From assembly GCA_028280305.1 (NCBI GenBank), contig JANQMC010000012.1, forward strand, positions 248,001 to 312,000: DNA of 64,000 nucleotides. Reading direction: 5' to 3'. Source of the stretch: Pelagibius sp. GTDB taxonomy: Bacteria; Pseudomonadota; Alphaproteobacteria; Kiloniellales; Kiloniellaceae. Every line of letters begins with the position of its first letter. Positions within the stretch are counted from its first letter, which is position 1. Both the position numbers and the translations under genes were made by a program. Below the pieces are notes generated by a model, which did no database searches, was not told the DNA's origin, and was given only the letters and a program-made list of their open reading frames with translations. Below, one piece after another: positions 18,122 through 27,162 of this stretch.

Positions 18122-19912
18122 ATGCCCGCCAATGGCCGCAAGCAGCGCTTTTGTATCGAGCTGATCAAGCCATCGCACTACGACGATGACGGTTACGTCA
18201 TCCAGTGGGCTAAAGCCTGGGTCCCCTCAAATACCCTCTCCAGCCTCTACGGCATCACCCTGGATGTCATTGACCGCAAGTTGCTCGGCGAAGACGTTGA
18301 CATCGAACTCAACGCCTACGACGAAACCAATACCATCATCCCGATCAAGGCCATTATCAAACGCATGACGGAGCCGGATGTGAAAGGCATCGTCTGCCTG
18401 GTCGGCGTTCAATCGAATCAGTTTCCACGCGCCATGGATATGGCCCGTCAGTTCCGCGCAGCCGGCCTGCAGGTCGCCATCGGCGGATTTCATCCCAGTG
18501 GCTGTCTCTCCATGTTGCCGGAACTTCCGCCAGATCTTCAGGAAGCGCTGGACCTCGGCATCTCGCTCTATGCGGGCGAGGGGGAGGGGCGCCTGCACCT
18601 TTTCTATCAGGATGCGCTGAACCGCGACTTGAAGCCGATCTACAACTACATGAACGACCTGCCGGGGATCGACAACCAGCCGACCCCCTATCTGCCGGAG
18701 TCCATGGTCCGGCGCTATGGCGGCTCGGTCGCCTGTTTCGACGCCGGCCGCGGCTGCCCGTTCCAGTGCAGCTTCTGTACCATCATCAATGTCCAAGGCC
18801 GCAAGTCGCGCTTCCGCGAGGCCGATGACGTCGAGCGGCTGGTGCGCGCCAACATCGAGCAGGGGATAAACAGGTTCTTCATCACCGACGATAACTTCGC
18901 CCGAAACAAGAACTGGGAAGCGATTTTCGACCGTCTCGGCGATCTGAAGGAGGAGACCGGCCTGCCGTTCTCGATCATCATTCAGGTCGATACGCTCTGC
19001 CACAAGATCAAAAACTTCGTGGCGAAAGCCAAGCGGGCAGGGGTGGCCCGGGTCTTCATCGGCCTCGAAAACATCAATCCCGACAACCTGATGGCAGCCA
19101 AGAAACGCCAGAACCGCATCACCGAGTACCGGCTGATGCTGCAGGAATGGCGCAACCATCAGATCCTTACCTATGCGGGCTACATCCTCGGCTTCCCCGC
19201 TGACACACCGGAAAAGATCGTTCACGACATCGAGGTCATCAAGCGCGAGCTGCCCATTGATATCCTGGAGTTCTTCTGCCTGACACCGCTGCCGGGCTCA
19301 GAAGATCACCAGAATCTGCACAAGCGCGGCGTCCCCATGGACCCCGACATGAACATCTATGATCTGGAGCATGTCTGCACTGGCCATTCCCTTATGACAA
19401 AGGACGAGTGGCAGGGCATCTATAACAAAGCCTGGGACCTGTATTATTCAGACGATCATCTCGAAACCCTGATGAAACGGATGGTGGTCAGCGGCAACAA
19501 GCCGGAGCGGATCTGGGCGCATGCGCTTCAGTTCGCCGGTTCAATCCGCTACGAAAAGGTTCATCCTCTTCAGGGTGGTTACTTCCGGCGCAAGGTGCGT
19601 ACCCAGCGGCGTTCAGGCTTGCCGGTGGAATCGCCCTTGCTGTTTTATCCCCGCCGCGTCTGGGAAGCTCTGAGCACCTACATTCCCTTCGCTGGCTTTG
19701 CCATCACGCTCTGGATCAAATGCCAGCGGGTCAAGCGCGATCCGGCCAACAAACACTACACCGATCTGGCATTGACGCCGGTGACCGACCACGGCGAAGA
19801 CGAGTCTCTGGAGATGTTCGCCCACACCGATGCGGCGCAGGCAGCGGTTGCCAAGGCACAGAAGGAAGCGGCGGCAAGGGAAAAGCACGCCAAAATTGCC
19901 GCGGCGGAGTAA
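18122..19912 (+). CDS. B12-binding-type radical SAM protein
   Basis: 596-aa protein of the cobalamin-binding radical SAM group. The N-terminal 150 residues resemble the Rossmann-like B12 domain (GIVCLVGVQSNQF, then AIGGFHPSG); no DxHxxG base motif is present. The [4Fe-4S]/SAM motif CPFQCSFC places cysteines at C212, C216 and C219. The radical SAM barrel continues through FFITDDNFARN and VFIGLENINPDNL. The C-terminal 150 residues hold a weakly hydrophobic stretch (YIPFAGFAITLWI) and an alanine/lysine-rich tail. Relatives include methyltransferases and cyclases of lipid or hopanoid metabolism. No partner genes are nearby, so substrate is unknown. Confidence 0.88.
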   Translation: MPANGRKQRFCIELIKPSHYDDDGYVIQWAKAWVPSNTLSSLYGITLDVIDRKLLGEDVDIELNAYDETNTIIPIKAIIKRMTEPDVKGIVCLVGVQSNQFPRAMDMARQFRAAGLQVAIGGFHPSGCLSMLPELPPDLQEALDLGISLYAGEGEGRLHLFYQDALNRDLKPIYNYMNDLPGIDNQPTPYLPESMVRRYGGSVACFDAGRGCPFQCSFCTIINVQGRKSRFREADDVERLVRANIEQGINRFFITDDNFARNKNWEAIFDRLGDLKEETGLPFSIIIQVDTLCHKIKNFVAKAKRAGVARVFIGLENINPDNLMAAKKRQNRITEYRLMLQEWRNHQILTYAGYILGFPADTPEKIVHDIEVIKRELPIDILEFFCLTPLPGSEDHQNLHKRGVPMDPDMNIYDLEHVCTGHSLMTKDEWQGIYNKAWDLYYSDDHLETLMKRMVVSGNKPERIWAHALQFAGSIRYEKVHPLQGGYFRRKVRTQRRSGLPVESPLLFYPRRVWEALSTYIPFAGFAITLWIKCQRVKRDPANKHYTDLALTPVTDHGEDESLEMFAHTDAAQAAVAKAQKEAAAREKHAKIAAAE

Positions 19913-19941
19913 CGCCGGAACATCGGCTCCAAAGGATAGCG

Positions 19942-20412
19942 CTAGAAGAGCGGTGCCTGTTCCAGCTCAAACAATGAAGCGCCAGCAAGGCTGTCGACCG
20001 TAACACCATCCTCGGCGAAAGGCAGCAACAACCGGCGGTAAGCGAGTTCCCTGTCGGGCAACCACTGCGCCGAGCGTTCGGCATAGTGTGGCCGGCCGCT
20101 GTGAACGACTCCGTCGAACTCCTCCCGGATCGCGGCGGCCTGATCCGCCGGATGAATCTCATCGAAAGTCCTGCCGCGCATTTCGTAGCCGACGGTGGCG
20201 CAGAGCATCGACCCGGCAAGGCGCATTCGATAGTCCAGGGGATCGCGGCTGACATCGTAAACAAAGAAGTGAGGCACAATCCCGCTGGAGATCGCGGTCA
20301 GGTCGAGCGCCTTGCGCGACGGCAGCCGCCCCTTGTTTTTCAGGTTTCGCCAGTACTGCAACAAGGCTGCTAGCCGTTGATCGCTGACAACCATTGTCTG
20401 GTCGCCGTCCAT
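19942..20412 (-). CDS. PAS-domain protein (PAS_5 family)
   Basis: 156-aa cytosolic protein consisting of one PAS_5-type domain. Typical alphaproteobacterial features are LLQYWRNLKNKGRLPSRKALD near the N-terminus, followed by PHFFVYDVSRDPLDYRMRLAGSML and GRTFDEIHP. Members are small stand-alone proteins of unknown function, sometimes linked to envelope or stress responses. It is monocistronic and convergent with the radical SAM gene. Confidence 0.85.
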   Translation of the reverse strand: MDGDQTMVVSDQRLAALLQYWRNLKNKGRLPSRKALDLTAISSGIVPHFFVYDVSRDPLDYRMRLAGSMLCATVGYEMRGRTFDEIHPADQAAAIREEFDGVVHSGRPHYAERSAQWLPDRELAYRRLLLPFAEDGVTVDSLAGASLFELEQAPLF

Positions 20413-20654
20413 TCATTCCCCCGAACATGGTCAGCCGCTGCCCCACACTGGCGGCTGAATTTGCTTTCGACACTCTTCGCCGTCAGTATAGAAAATGTAC
20501 TTGAGAAGCGGCAACAGTCCAGAGACCGGCGCTTGCGTTTCCCGTGAGATTTGCGGCCGGCCTTTTCATCCCAGAGTCACGCTTGCGTCACATAGGGATC
20601 ACGCTTCCTTGCCCAACTGTCCTTTTCTGACTGTAGTGAATCGGAGCCCGGATT

Positions 20655-21869
20655 ATGAAGTACGTTAAGTCGGCATTCCTTGCACTGGCCTGCATGGCAA
20701 CAGCCGCTCCAGTCATCGCCGCCGATGCAGACCTGGGGCCGCGACCGCTTTTCCTCGTCGATCAGATGGAGGAGGGAGCCCTGAAATCACAACTGCTGGC
20801 TTGTTCGGGGCAACCGATGGAGCGCAAGCTCTTCTCGATCGGGCACCGCGGCGCGCCTTTGATGTTTCCGGAGCACACAGTCGAGTCCTATACGGCAGCG
20901 GCACGCATGGGGGCGGGTATTCTGGAGTGCGACGTTACCTTTACCAAGGACAAGGAGCTGGTTTGCCGTCACGCTCAAAACGACCTGCACACGACGACCA
21001 ACATCCTTAAATCGCCCCTGGCGTCCAAGTGTACCACCGGCTTTTCGCCGGCATCCGGAGACAACAACGCAACAGCGGAGTGCCGCGCGAGCGATATCAC
21101 CTTGGCGGAGTTCCGAACCCTGGACGGCAAGATGGATGCCGCCGACAAGAAAGCCCGGACCGTCGATGATTACGTGAACGGCACCGCGAGCTGGCGCACC
21201 GATCTCTATGCCGCGAGCGCCGGCAGGCTTATGACTCATGCGGAATCCATCGCCCTGTTTCGTGATCTGGGTGCGAAGTTCACGCCCGAATTGAAATCGC
21301 CGTCTGTTGAGATGCCCTTTGAGGGTTTCAGCCAGGAAGACTATGCCCAAAAGCTGATTGATGAATACAAGGCAGCGGGTATTCCGCCGTCTGACGTCTG
21401 GGCGCAATCCTTCAATCTGGACGATGTGCTCTATTGGATCGAGAACGAGCCGGAGTTCGGCAAACAGGCGGTTTTTTTGGACAGTCGTTACAACCTCGAT
21501 GGTTTCGATCCCATGAAGCCGGCCACCTTTGAGCCTAGCATGGAGAGCTTGAAGGGGATGGGCGTCAACTACATCGCGCCGCCGATGTGGATGCTTGTGA
21601 CCGTGGAGGACGGCCGGATTGTTCCGTCAGCCTATGCAGAAGAAGCGAAGAAGGCGGATCTGAACATCATCACCTGGACCTTGGAGCGCTCTGGCCCTCT
21701 CGGTGCCGGTGGCGGCTGGTACTATCAGTCGATCAAAGAGGTCACGGACTCTGATGGCGCCATGTTCGAGCTGCTTCACGTTCTGGCGCAGGACGTCGGC
21801 ATTGAAGGGATCTTCTCCGACTGGCCGGCTACCGTGACGTATTATGCCAACTGCATGGGCTTGGACTGA
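20655..21869 (+). CDS. Secreted glycerophosphodiester phosphodiesterase
   Basis: 404-aa GDPD-family enzyme that releases an alcohol and glycerol-3-phosphate from glycerophosphodiesters. A signal peptide (cut near APVIAADA, residue 22-24) puts it in the periplasm. The catalytic histidine/arginine are H64/R65 in [15 protein letters not shown]. The metal acids are in [10 protein letters not shown] and a second histidine is in CRHAQNDLH. It is longer than minimal GDPDs, with an insertion after the first motif block containing four cysteines (CTTGFS, ECRAS). The protein ends with the expected [10 protein letters not shown] region. It runs toward the polyol operon, tail to tail. Its product glycerol-3-phosphate could suit the GpsA-like enzyme there, but they are not co-transcribed. 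Confidence 0.9.
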   Translation: MKYVKSAFLALACMATAAPVIAADADLGPRPLFLVDQMEEGALKSQLLACSGQPMERKLFSIGHRGAPLMFPEHTVESYTAAARMGAGILECDVTFTKDKELVCRHAQNDLHTTTNILKSPLASKCTTGFSPASGDNNATAECRASDITLAEFRTLDGKMDAADKKARTVDDYVNGTASWRTDLYAASAGRLMTHAESIALFRDLGAKFTPELKSPSVEMPFEGFSQEDYAQKLIDEYKAAGIPPSDVWAQSFNLDDVLYWIENEPEFGKQAVFLDSRYNLDGFDPMKPATFEPSMESLKGMGVNYIAPPMWMLVTVEDGRIVPSAYAEEAKKADLNIITWTLERSGPLGAGGGWYYQSIKEVTDSDGAMFELLHVLAQDVGIEGIFSDWPATVTYYANCMGLD

Positions 21870-21872
21870 ACC

Positions 21873-21895
21873 GCCGGGCCAGGGTGTTTCCCGGC
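21873..21895. terminator. Possible bidirectional hairpin between convergent genes
   Basis: GCCGGG and CCCGGC flank an 11-base spacer in the gap between the GDPD and kinase genes. The stem is short and no long T-run follows, so this is a weak candidate. Confidence 0.4.
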
Positions 21896-23185
21896 TCAGC
21901 CTCTTTCCAGGCCGAGGCGCGCCAGACGTGCCGTGCCGAAGGCTGCCTCGGTATTGGCCGCTCTCGTAACCGGCACGCCGAGCACCCGCTCGCGGATTCT
22001 GGTCCAGGCATCGTTTGCGGCGCCGCCGCCGACTGTCGTCACCTGGCGCACCGGCGTGGCGCCGAGCGCCGCCAGACGCGCATAGGCGTCCCGCTCAATA
22101 TGGGCGATGCCTTCCAAGAGCCCCTGCAGGAAGGCGGCATCATCGTCCGGCCGTGGCGAGACCTTGGGTGTCAGTTCAGGATCGGCGACCGGAAAACGCT
22201 CGCCCGGCGCGGGCAGGGGGTAATAGTCCAGGCCGGTCGGTGTCTCCGGCCTCAGGCTGGGTGTCAGGCGCTCTAGGTCAGCCAAAGAGAAGTGGCTGGC
22301 GATGGCTGCGCCACCACTGTTGCTGGCCCCACCGGCCAGCCAATGGCCGAGCAGCTTGTGACTGTAAACACCGTAACCCGGCGCAAAAACCGGATTCTCG
22401 GAGACAAGCTTCAGAGTGAGGGTCGTGCCGAGGGAGGTGACAGCATTACCTGGCTCGAAGGCACCGGCGGCGAGGAAAGCCGCATTGCCGTCGGTGGTTC
22501 CATGCAGCACCTGACAATCCGGCGGCAGCCCGTAGCGCTGCGCCATCTCCGGAAGCAGCGGCGCGAGCGGTTTGCCGGGTGCGGCTACCGCGGGCAGAAG
22601 GGACAGATCGAAATCGAGCGTGCTCATCCAATCCGGCCAGCGCTCGGCGCCCACCTCGTAGCCGAGCTTCAGGCAGTTGTTGTGATCACTTCTACCGAAA
22701 TGGCCGGTAAGCCGCGCCGCGATCCAGTCTGCTTGATGAAGAGCGAAAGCGGGGTCGGCGTCCCCGACCTCCTCCAGCAGCGCCAATAAGCGGGCGAGGG
22801 AGCCACCAGTGCCGCGGGCCATACTGTCTTCAGGCGCAACGGCATCGATCCGACGGCCTGCGGTAACGGCTGAGCGATCATTGTACATGCGGGCAGGCGC
22901 CAGAACCCGGAAACCTGTGTCGCAGAGCAGAATCGTACCGGAGGTACCGTCAACACAGAGGCCGATCACCGTCTCGAGGGCTGCCTGTTGCCCAAGCGCC
23001 AAGAGAACACGGTCAACCGCTTCCCACCAAAGGGCCGCATCCTGCCGCCGCTCGCCGTCCTTTCCTTCAGGTGCAGGAAGAGGCGCTTGCGCCTGCGCAA
23101 CGATTTCATCCTCGCCACGGGTCATCACCGCCCGCACACCGGAGGTGCCGAGGTCGATACCGATATAGCAGGGGGGCGGGAGCAA
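21896..23185 (-). CDS. FGGY-family carbohydrate kinase (short form)
   Basis: 429-aa sugar/polyol kinase of the FGGY family, somewhat shorter than the usual 480-520 aa. The N-terminal ATPase phosphate loop IGIDLGTSGVRAVM and the second motif GLCVDGTSGTILLCD are clear. The C-terminal adenosine motif is in TTVGGGAANDAWTRIR. The substrate pocket is not diagnostic to me; xylulose, ribulose or erythrulose kinases share this form. It is the last gene of the leftward operon, nine bases after the RpiB-like isomerase gene, an arrangement in which kinase and isomerase act in sequence. Confidence 0.88.
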   Translation of the reverse strand: MLPPPCYIGIDLGTSGVRAVMTRGEDEIVAQAQAPLPAPEGKDGERRQDAALWWEAVDRVLLALGQQAALETVIGLCVDGTSGTILLCDTGFRVLAPARMYNDRSAVTAGRRIDAVAPEDSMARGTGGSLARLLALLEEVGDADPAFALHQADWIAARLTGHFGRSDHNNCLKLGYEVGAERWPDWMSTLDFDLSLLPAVAAPGKPLAPLLPEMAQRYGLPPDCQVLHGTTDGNAAFLAAGAFEPGNAVTSLGTTLTLKLVSENPVFAPGYGVYSHKLLGHWLAGGASNSGGAAIASHFSLADLERLTPSLRPETPTGLDYYPLPAPGERFPVADPELTPKVSPRPDDDAAFLQGLLEGIAHIERDAYARLAALGATPVRQVTTVGGGAANDAWTRIRERVLGVPVTRAANTEAAFGTARLARLGLERG

Positions 23186-23193
23186 GACAGATC

Positions 23194-23655
<462 letters not shown>

Positions 23656-23679
23656 GATCTTGGCCTTTCAGATGATTGC

Positions 23680-24738
23680 TCAGGCGAAATCGATTGCCGA
23701 AAAGTCGATGGACAGCGATTTACCGTCCCGTATGGTGGCGATCAACGCCCGGGTAATGGGATAGTCCTGCGGGTCCAGTTGGCTGGCGAAGAAGGCTTTC
23801 TCGACGGGGCTTGCCAGGGCAAGACAGGTGTCCGCGCCCTCGACCGTCTCGCCGGCCAACGGCCCTTCAAGAGCCGCCTTCAGCGCCATGTCCTCGCCAA
23901 GCAGGAAACCGAGTCGGCTATTGCGCCCGCCGCCAACCGTGACGTTGAGATCGCCGAGCCCGGCCAATCCGTAGGCGGTGTCCGGACGGCCGCCGAACCA
24001 TCGCGCCAGGCCCGCCATTTCCCGCACCGCCTGGCTGAAGGCCGCGGCGCCGGGGTTCATCGCCTTGGGCTTGTTCGGTTGCGGATTGATCTCCTTATAC
24101 CGCGTCCACATGGCGCTGACGCCAATCGCCAGGAAATTCTTCAAGGCCGCACAGATCTCCACACCGTCCAGATCGTCGCTCAGCGCGACGCGGTAGTAGT
24201 CGGTCTGCATCATCTCCCTGATGCGGCGCAGGGCGGCTTGATCCTGACCGGCGAAGACAACGGCGGTGGGTTGCCGGTCCGCCAGTTCTTTGGCGATACA
24301 AGGGCCGCCGATGCCCATGACCATCTGCTGGGTGACGCCTCGCTCGGCCAGCGCCGCCGCAACGCTTTCGGCGAAGGAGCGCAGACCGCCGTGCCATGGC
24401 TGCAAGCCCTTGGTCACCAATGCGATGGGTCGCGGTTCGGGCATATGGCTAAGCAGCTTGTCGGTTGCCCAGTCAATCCCCGGACTGGAGACGCCGATGA
24501 TCACTAGGTCGGCGGACTGGAACTCGGCAGAGGTAAGCGCCTCGATTTCCAAGGGCTTGATCGTCTCCGGTATCGGCGCTTTCAATCTGGGATGCCCACC
24601 GCGGTCCGCCTTTAAGGCAGCAATGATATCTGCGTCCAGGTGGGTGCCCACCAAGGTAACATCGTGGCCGTTGTCGGCAGCAGGAACGGCAATGGCGCTG
24701 CCCATCACGCCGGCGCCCAGGATGAGGAGTCTGGCCAT
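23680..24738 (-). CDS. NAD(P)-dependent glycerol-3-phosphate dehydrogenase-like protein
   Basis: 352-aa GpsA-family oxidoreductase. The Rossmann motif ILGAGVMGSAIA is at residues 7-18. The family lysine region is KNFLAIGVSA preceded by GVEICAAL, and the C-terminal AGLGDLNVTVGGGRNSRLG matches the GpsA AGLGDL.T block. Housekeeping GpsA reduces DHAP to sn-glycerol-3-phosphate for lipids. Inside this catabolic operon it more likely oxidises a polyol phosphate. A TGATG junction links it to the transporter ATPase gene. Distinctive replacements around the substrate pocket cannot be judged without alignment. Confidence 0.85.
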   Translation of the reverse strand: MARLLILGAGVMGSAIAVPAADNGHDVTLVGTHLDADIIAALKADRGGHPRLKAPIPETIKPLEIEALTSAEFQSADLVIIGVSSPGIDWATDKLLSHMPEPRPIALVTKGLQPWHGGLRSFAESVAAALAERGVTQQMVMGIGGPCIAKELADRQPTAVVFAGQDQAALRRIREMMQTDYYRVALSDDLDGVEICAALKNFLAIGVSAMWTRYKEINPQPNKPKAMNPGAAAFSQAVREMAGLARWFGGRPDTAYGLAGLGDLNVTVGGGRNSRLGFLLGEDMALKAALEGPLAGETVEGADTCLALASPVEKAFFASQLDPQDYPITRALIATIRDGKSLSIDFSAIDFA

Positions 24739-25805
24739 CAGTTGATCCGCTGCTCGCTGCTTGCATCAAAGAGATGGAGGGTTGCCGGATCGATGCTGAG
24801 TGCACAGGTATCCCCCGGCTTGGCGCGAAAGCGGCCTTGAGCCACCGCCCGGATCTCCTGCCCGTCAATGGCCAGGAGCAGGTGGGACTCGGCGCCGGTG
24901 CTCTCCACCAGAATGACTTCGGCCTTCACCGGGCCCTCCCGCCCCACGGCGACGTCAACGGGGCGAAGGCCGCAGGTGACCTTTTGACCCGTCCGCACCA
25001 CAGTCTCTGTCGGCAGCGGCAAGACCATACTGCCGGTGTGAAAAGCCGGCGTGCCGGCCACATTCTGGATGTCCCCCTGAAGAAAATTGATGGACGGCGA
25101 GCCGATGAAGTCGGCGACGAAGCAGTTGGCCGGGCGGTCGTAGATCTCTTCCGGCGTGCCGATCTGTTCGATCTCGCCGTCGCGCATGACAACGATTTCG
25201 TCGGCCATGGTCATGGCCTCGATCTGATCATGGGTGACGTAGATGGTCGTCGTCTGCAGGCGGTCGTGAAGCCGCCTGATCTCATAGCGCATCTGGCCAC
25301 GCAGCTTCGCATCAAGGTTCGACAGGGGTTCATCGAAAAGAAAGACTTGTGGATGGCGCACCAGAGCGCGACCCATGGCGACACGCTGGCGTTGCCCGCC
25401 CGACAACTCCTTGGGATAGCGATCAAGATAAGGCGTCAAGTTCAAAAGATCCGCCGCCCAGTCGACCTGCTTCTTGATCTCTTCCTTTGACTGACGGCGC
25501 ACCTGCAGGCTGAAGGCGATGTTGTCGAAGACCTTCAGGGTCGGATAGAGCGCATAGTTCTGAAACACCATGGCGATGTCGCGGTCGCGGGGATGAACCT
25601 TGTTCATCAGCTTGCCGCCGATGCGGATTTCGCCGTCGGAGATGGTCTCCAGGCCAGCGGTCATGCGCAGCAAAGTGGTTTTGCCGCAGCCGGAGGGCCC
25701 CAGCAGCACGACGAACTTCTGGTCGCTGATGGTGAAGGAGATATCCTCCATCACCTTTACCGCGCCGAAGCTCTTTCCGACTCTTTCGTATTCGACCGAA
25801 GCCAT
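24738..25805 (-). CDS. Sugar/polyol ABC transporter ATP-binding protein (MalK/UgpC type)
   Basis: 355-aa ATPase of the CUT1-type importer formed with the binding protein and permeases upstream. It shows Walker A GPSGCGKTT, Q-loop VFQNYALYP, signature LSGGQRQRVAM, Walker B FLFDEP and the switch histidine VTHDQIEA. A C-terminal TOBE-like domain (about residues 240-350) is typical of MalK/UgpC. I chose the start MASVEYERVG; a longer open frame upstream belongs to the overlapping dehydrogenase coding strand. ATPase and permeases are separated by two enzyme genes, an unusual but known order. Confidence 0.93.
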   Translation of the reverse strand: MASVEYERVGKSFGAVKVMEDISFTISDQKFVVLLGPSGCGKTTLLRMTAGLETISDGEIRIGGKLMNKVHPRDRDIAMVFQNYALYPTLKVFDNIAFSLQVRRQSKEEIKKQVDWAADLLNLTPYLDRYPKELSGGQRQRVAMGRALVRHPQVFLFDEPLSNLDAKLRGQMRYEIRRLHDRLQTTTIYVTHDQIEAMTMADEIVVMRDGEIEQIGTPEEIYDRPANCFVADFIGSPSINFLQGDIQNVAGTPAFHTGSMVLPLPTETVVRTGQKVTCGLRPVDVAVGREGPVKAEVILVESTGAESHLLLAIDGQEIRAVAQGRFRAKPGDTCALSIDPATLHLFDASSEQRIN

Positions 25806-25830
25806 ATGCGTGTTCCGTTGTTCTTGTTCT

Positions 25831-27162
25831 TCAGCAGTGGGCCGAGACGAAAGATGAAAGCAGGCCGCTGTCGTCAGCCAGATCGAGGGCGGTGAAGCGG
25901 TCGCGGGTGAAGCGGCCGTCACTGACGATCTGCCGGTAGAACTCCGGATCCAGGCCCAAGTCGGCCGCATTCAACTGACAGCCGGCAGCCGCCATGGGCC
26001 CCTCCAGGCGCGCCAACGGCAGCATCGCTTCGCGCAGCGGCGCGGCGAAGCCATCCCAATCGTCGGCAAGCCGCCGGTTAAGACGCTCCGCCGCCGCGCC
26101 GTCAATGGCCTTCTTCCCAGTCTGCTCGATCATCAAGGCCGCCATGTCGGACCCGTAGCGCTGCTTCAGCCGCGCCTCCGGAATCTCGGTGGGTCTGATC
26201 TCCGGCGGCGACGCAGCACCCAGGATCTGGTTCTGCAGCGCAGAGAGTGTGAGGGTGGTAACGCCGACCTGCTCCCCGTGGGAAGTGCCTGGATGATCGG
26301 GGCCCGCAAACATATCGATGCAGTGAGAGATCATGTGCTCGGCCATGCTGCCGGAATGGGTGGTGCCGGTGAAGATCGTCCCGAGGCCCATAATCGTTGA
26401 GATCCGGGTCAGCATGGCCAAGGAGTCAATGCTGCCAGAGGTCAGTTGCCCGGCGTGATCCAAGAGGCCCTCTTCGTCATAGGCCAGAAGGGTGTAGGGC
26501 GTGGGCGTGTAGACGGTATCGAAAAGCAGGTGGGACATCAGCCAGTCCACCTGTGCCGTGGTACGGCAAACCACATCGGCGAAAGCGGCCCGGATCAAAC
26601 GCTTTGGGCAACCGGCAAGGATTTCCAGATCGAAGAAGACGCCCTTTGCCGAATGGCAGGTGATGGATTTTTTCATGCCGGCAGAAGAGACCGAGGCCGT
26701 CGGTGTGGTGTAAGCGTTCATCGGCGAGGTGGGAAACACCGAGTATTCGCGGCCGTCCTGAAAGGTCGCATACTTCACGCTATCGCTGACGGTGCCGGAA
26801 CCCACGGCGATCAGCGCCTCATGCCCGCGGGTTTCGGCCATGAGCTCGGCGACGCCCTCATCGCTGCAGCGTGGTTTCTTCCAGATGAACTCCTCCACCT
26901 GCCCAAGCGGCTTGAGGGCGCGGAAGAGTCGCTCCCCCAAAACATCGCGGGTGATCTCATCACAGACCACCAACAGGGACTTGCCGCGATGCAGAGGCGC
27001 AATAAGGTCCGCTTCCTCACCGTCCAGCGAGGCCTCGATGACGATATTCTCGATCGGCAGTTGCACCGGCGCCTTGGTTTGCGGATCGATCCATTCCCCG
27101 GCGACCAGTTCGTCGATGACGCCGCCATAGGACTTTCCGTGTTGAGAAGCAGCAGCGGTCAT
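25831..27162 (-). CDS. AraM/glycerol-1-phosphate dehydrogenase-like, iron-containing alcohol dehydrogenase superfamily
   Basis: 443-aa metal- and NAD(P)-dependent dehydrogenase. The dinucleotide-binding region is ALIAVGSGTVSDSVKYA. The substrate/metal region has SSAGMKKS and two histidine clusters, THSGSMAEHMISH and HPGTSHGEQVG, which supply metal ligands as in AraM/EgsA proteins. AraM interconverts DHAP and sn-glycerol-1-phosphate in Bacillus. Here, between an FGGY kinase (ATGA overlap) and a sugar ABC ATPase, it probably oxidises a phosphorylated polyol made by that kinase. It takes the place that FAD-dependent EryB holds in classical erythritol operons. Confidence 0.85.
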   Translation of the reverse strand: MTAAASQHGKSYGGVIDELVAGEWIDPQTKAPVQLPIENIVIEASLDGEEADLIAPLHRGKSLLVVCDEITRDVLGERLFRALKPLGQVEEFIWKKPRCSDEGVAELMAETRGHEALIAVGSGTVSDSVKYATFQDGREYSVFPTSPMNAYTTPTASVSSAGMKKSITCHSAKGVFFDLEILAGCPKRLIRAAFADVVCRTTAQVDWLMSHLLFDTVYTPTPYTLLAYDEEGLLDHAGQLTSGSIDSLAMLTRISTIMGLGTIFTGTTHSGSMAEHMISHCIDMFAGPDHPGTSHGEQVGVTTLTLSALQNQILGAASPPEIRPTEIPEARLKQRYGSDMAALMIEQTGKKAIDGAAAERLNRRLADDWDGFAAPLREAMLPLARLEGPMAAAGCQLNAADLGLDPEFYRQIVSDGRFTRDRFTALDLADDSGLLSSFVSAHC

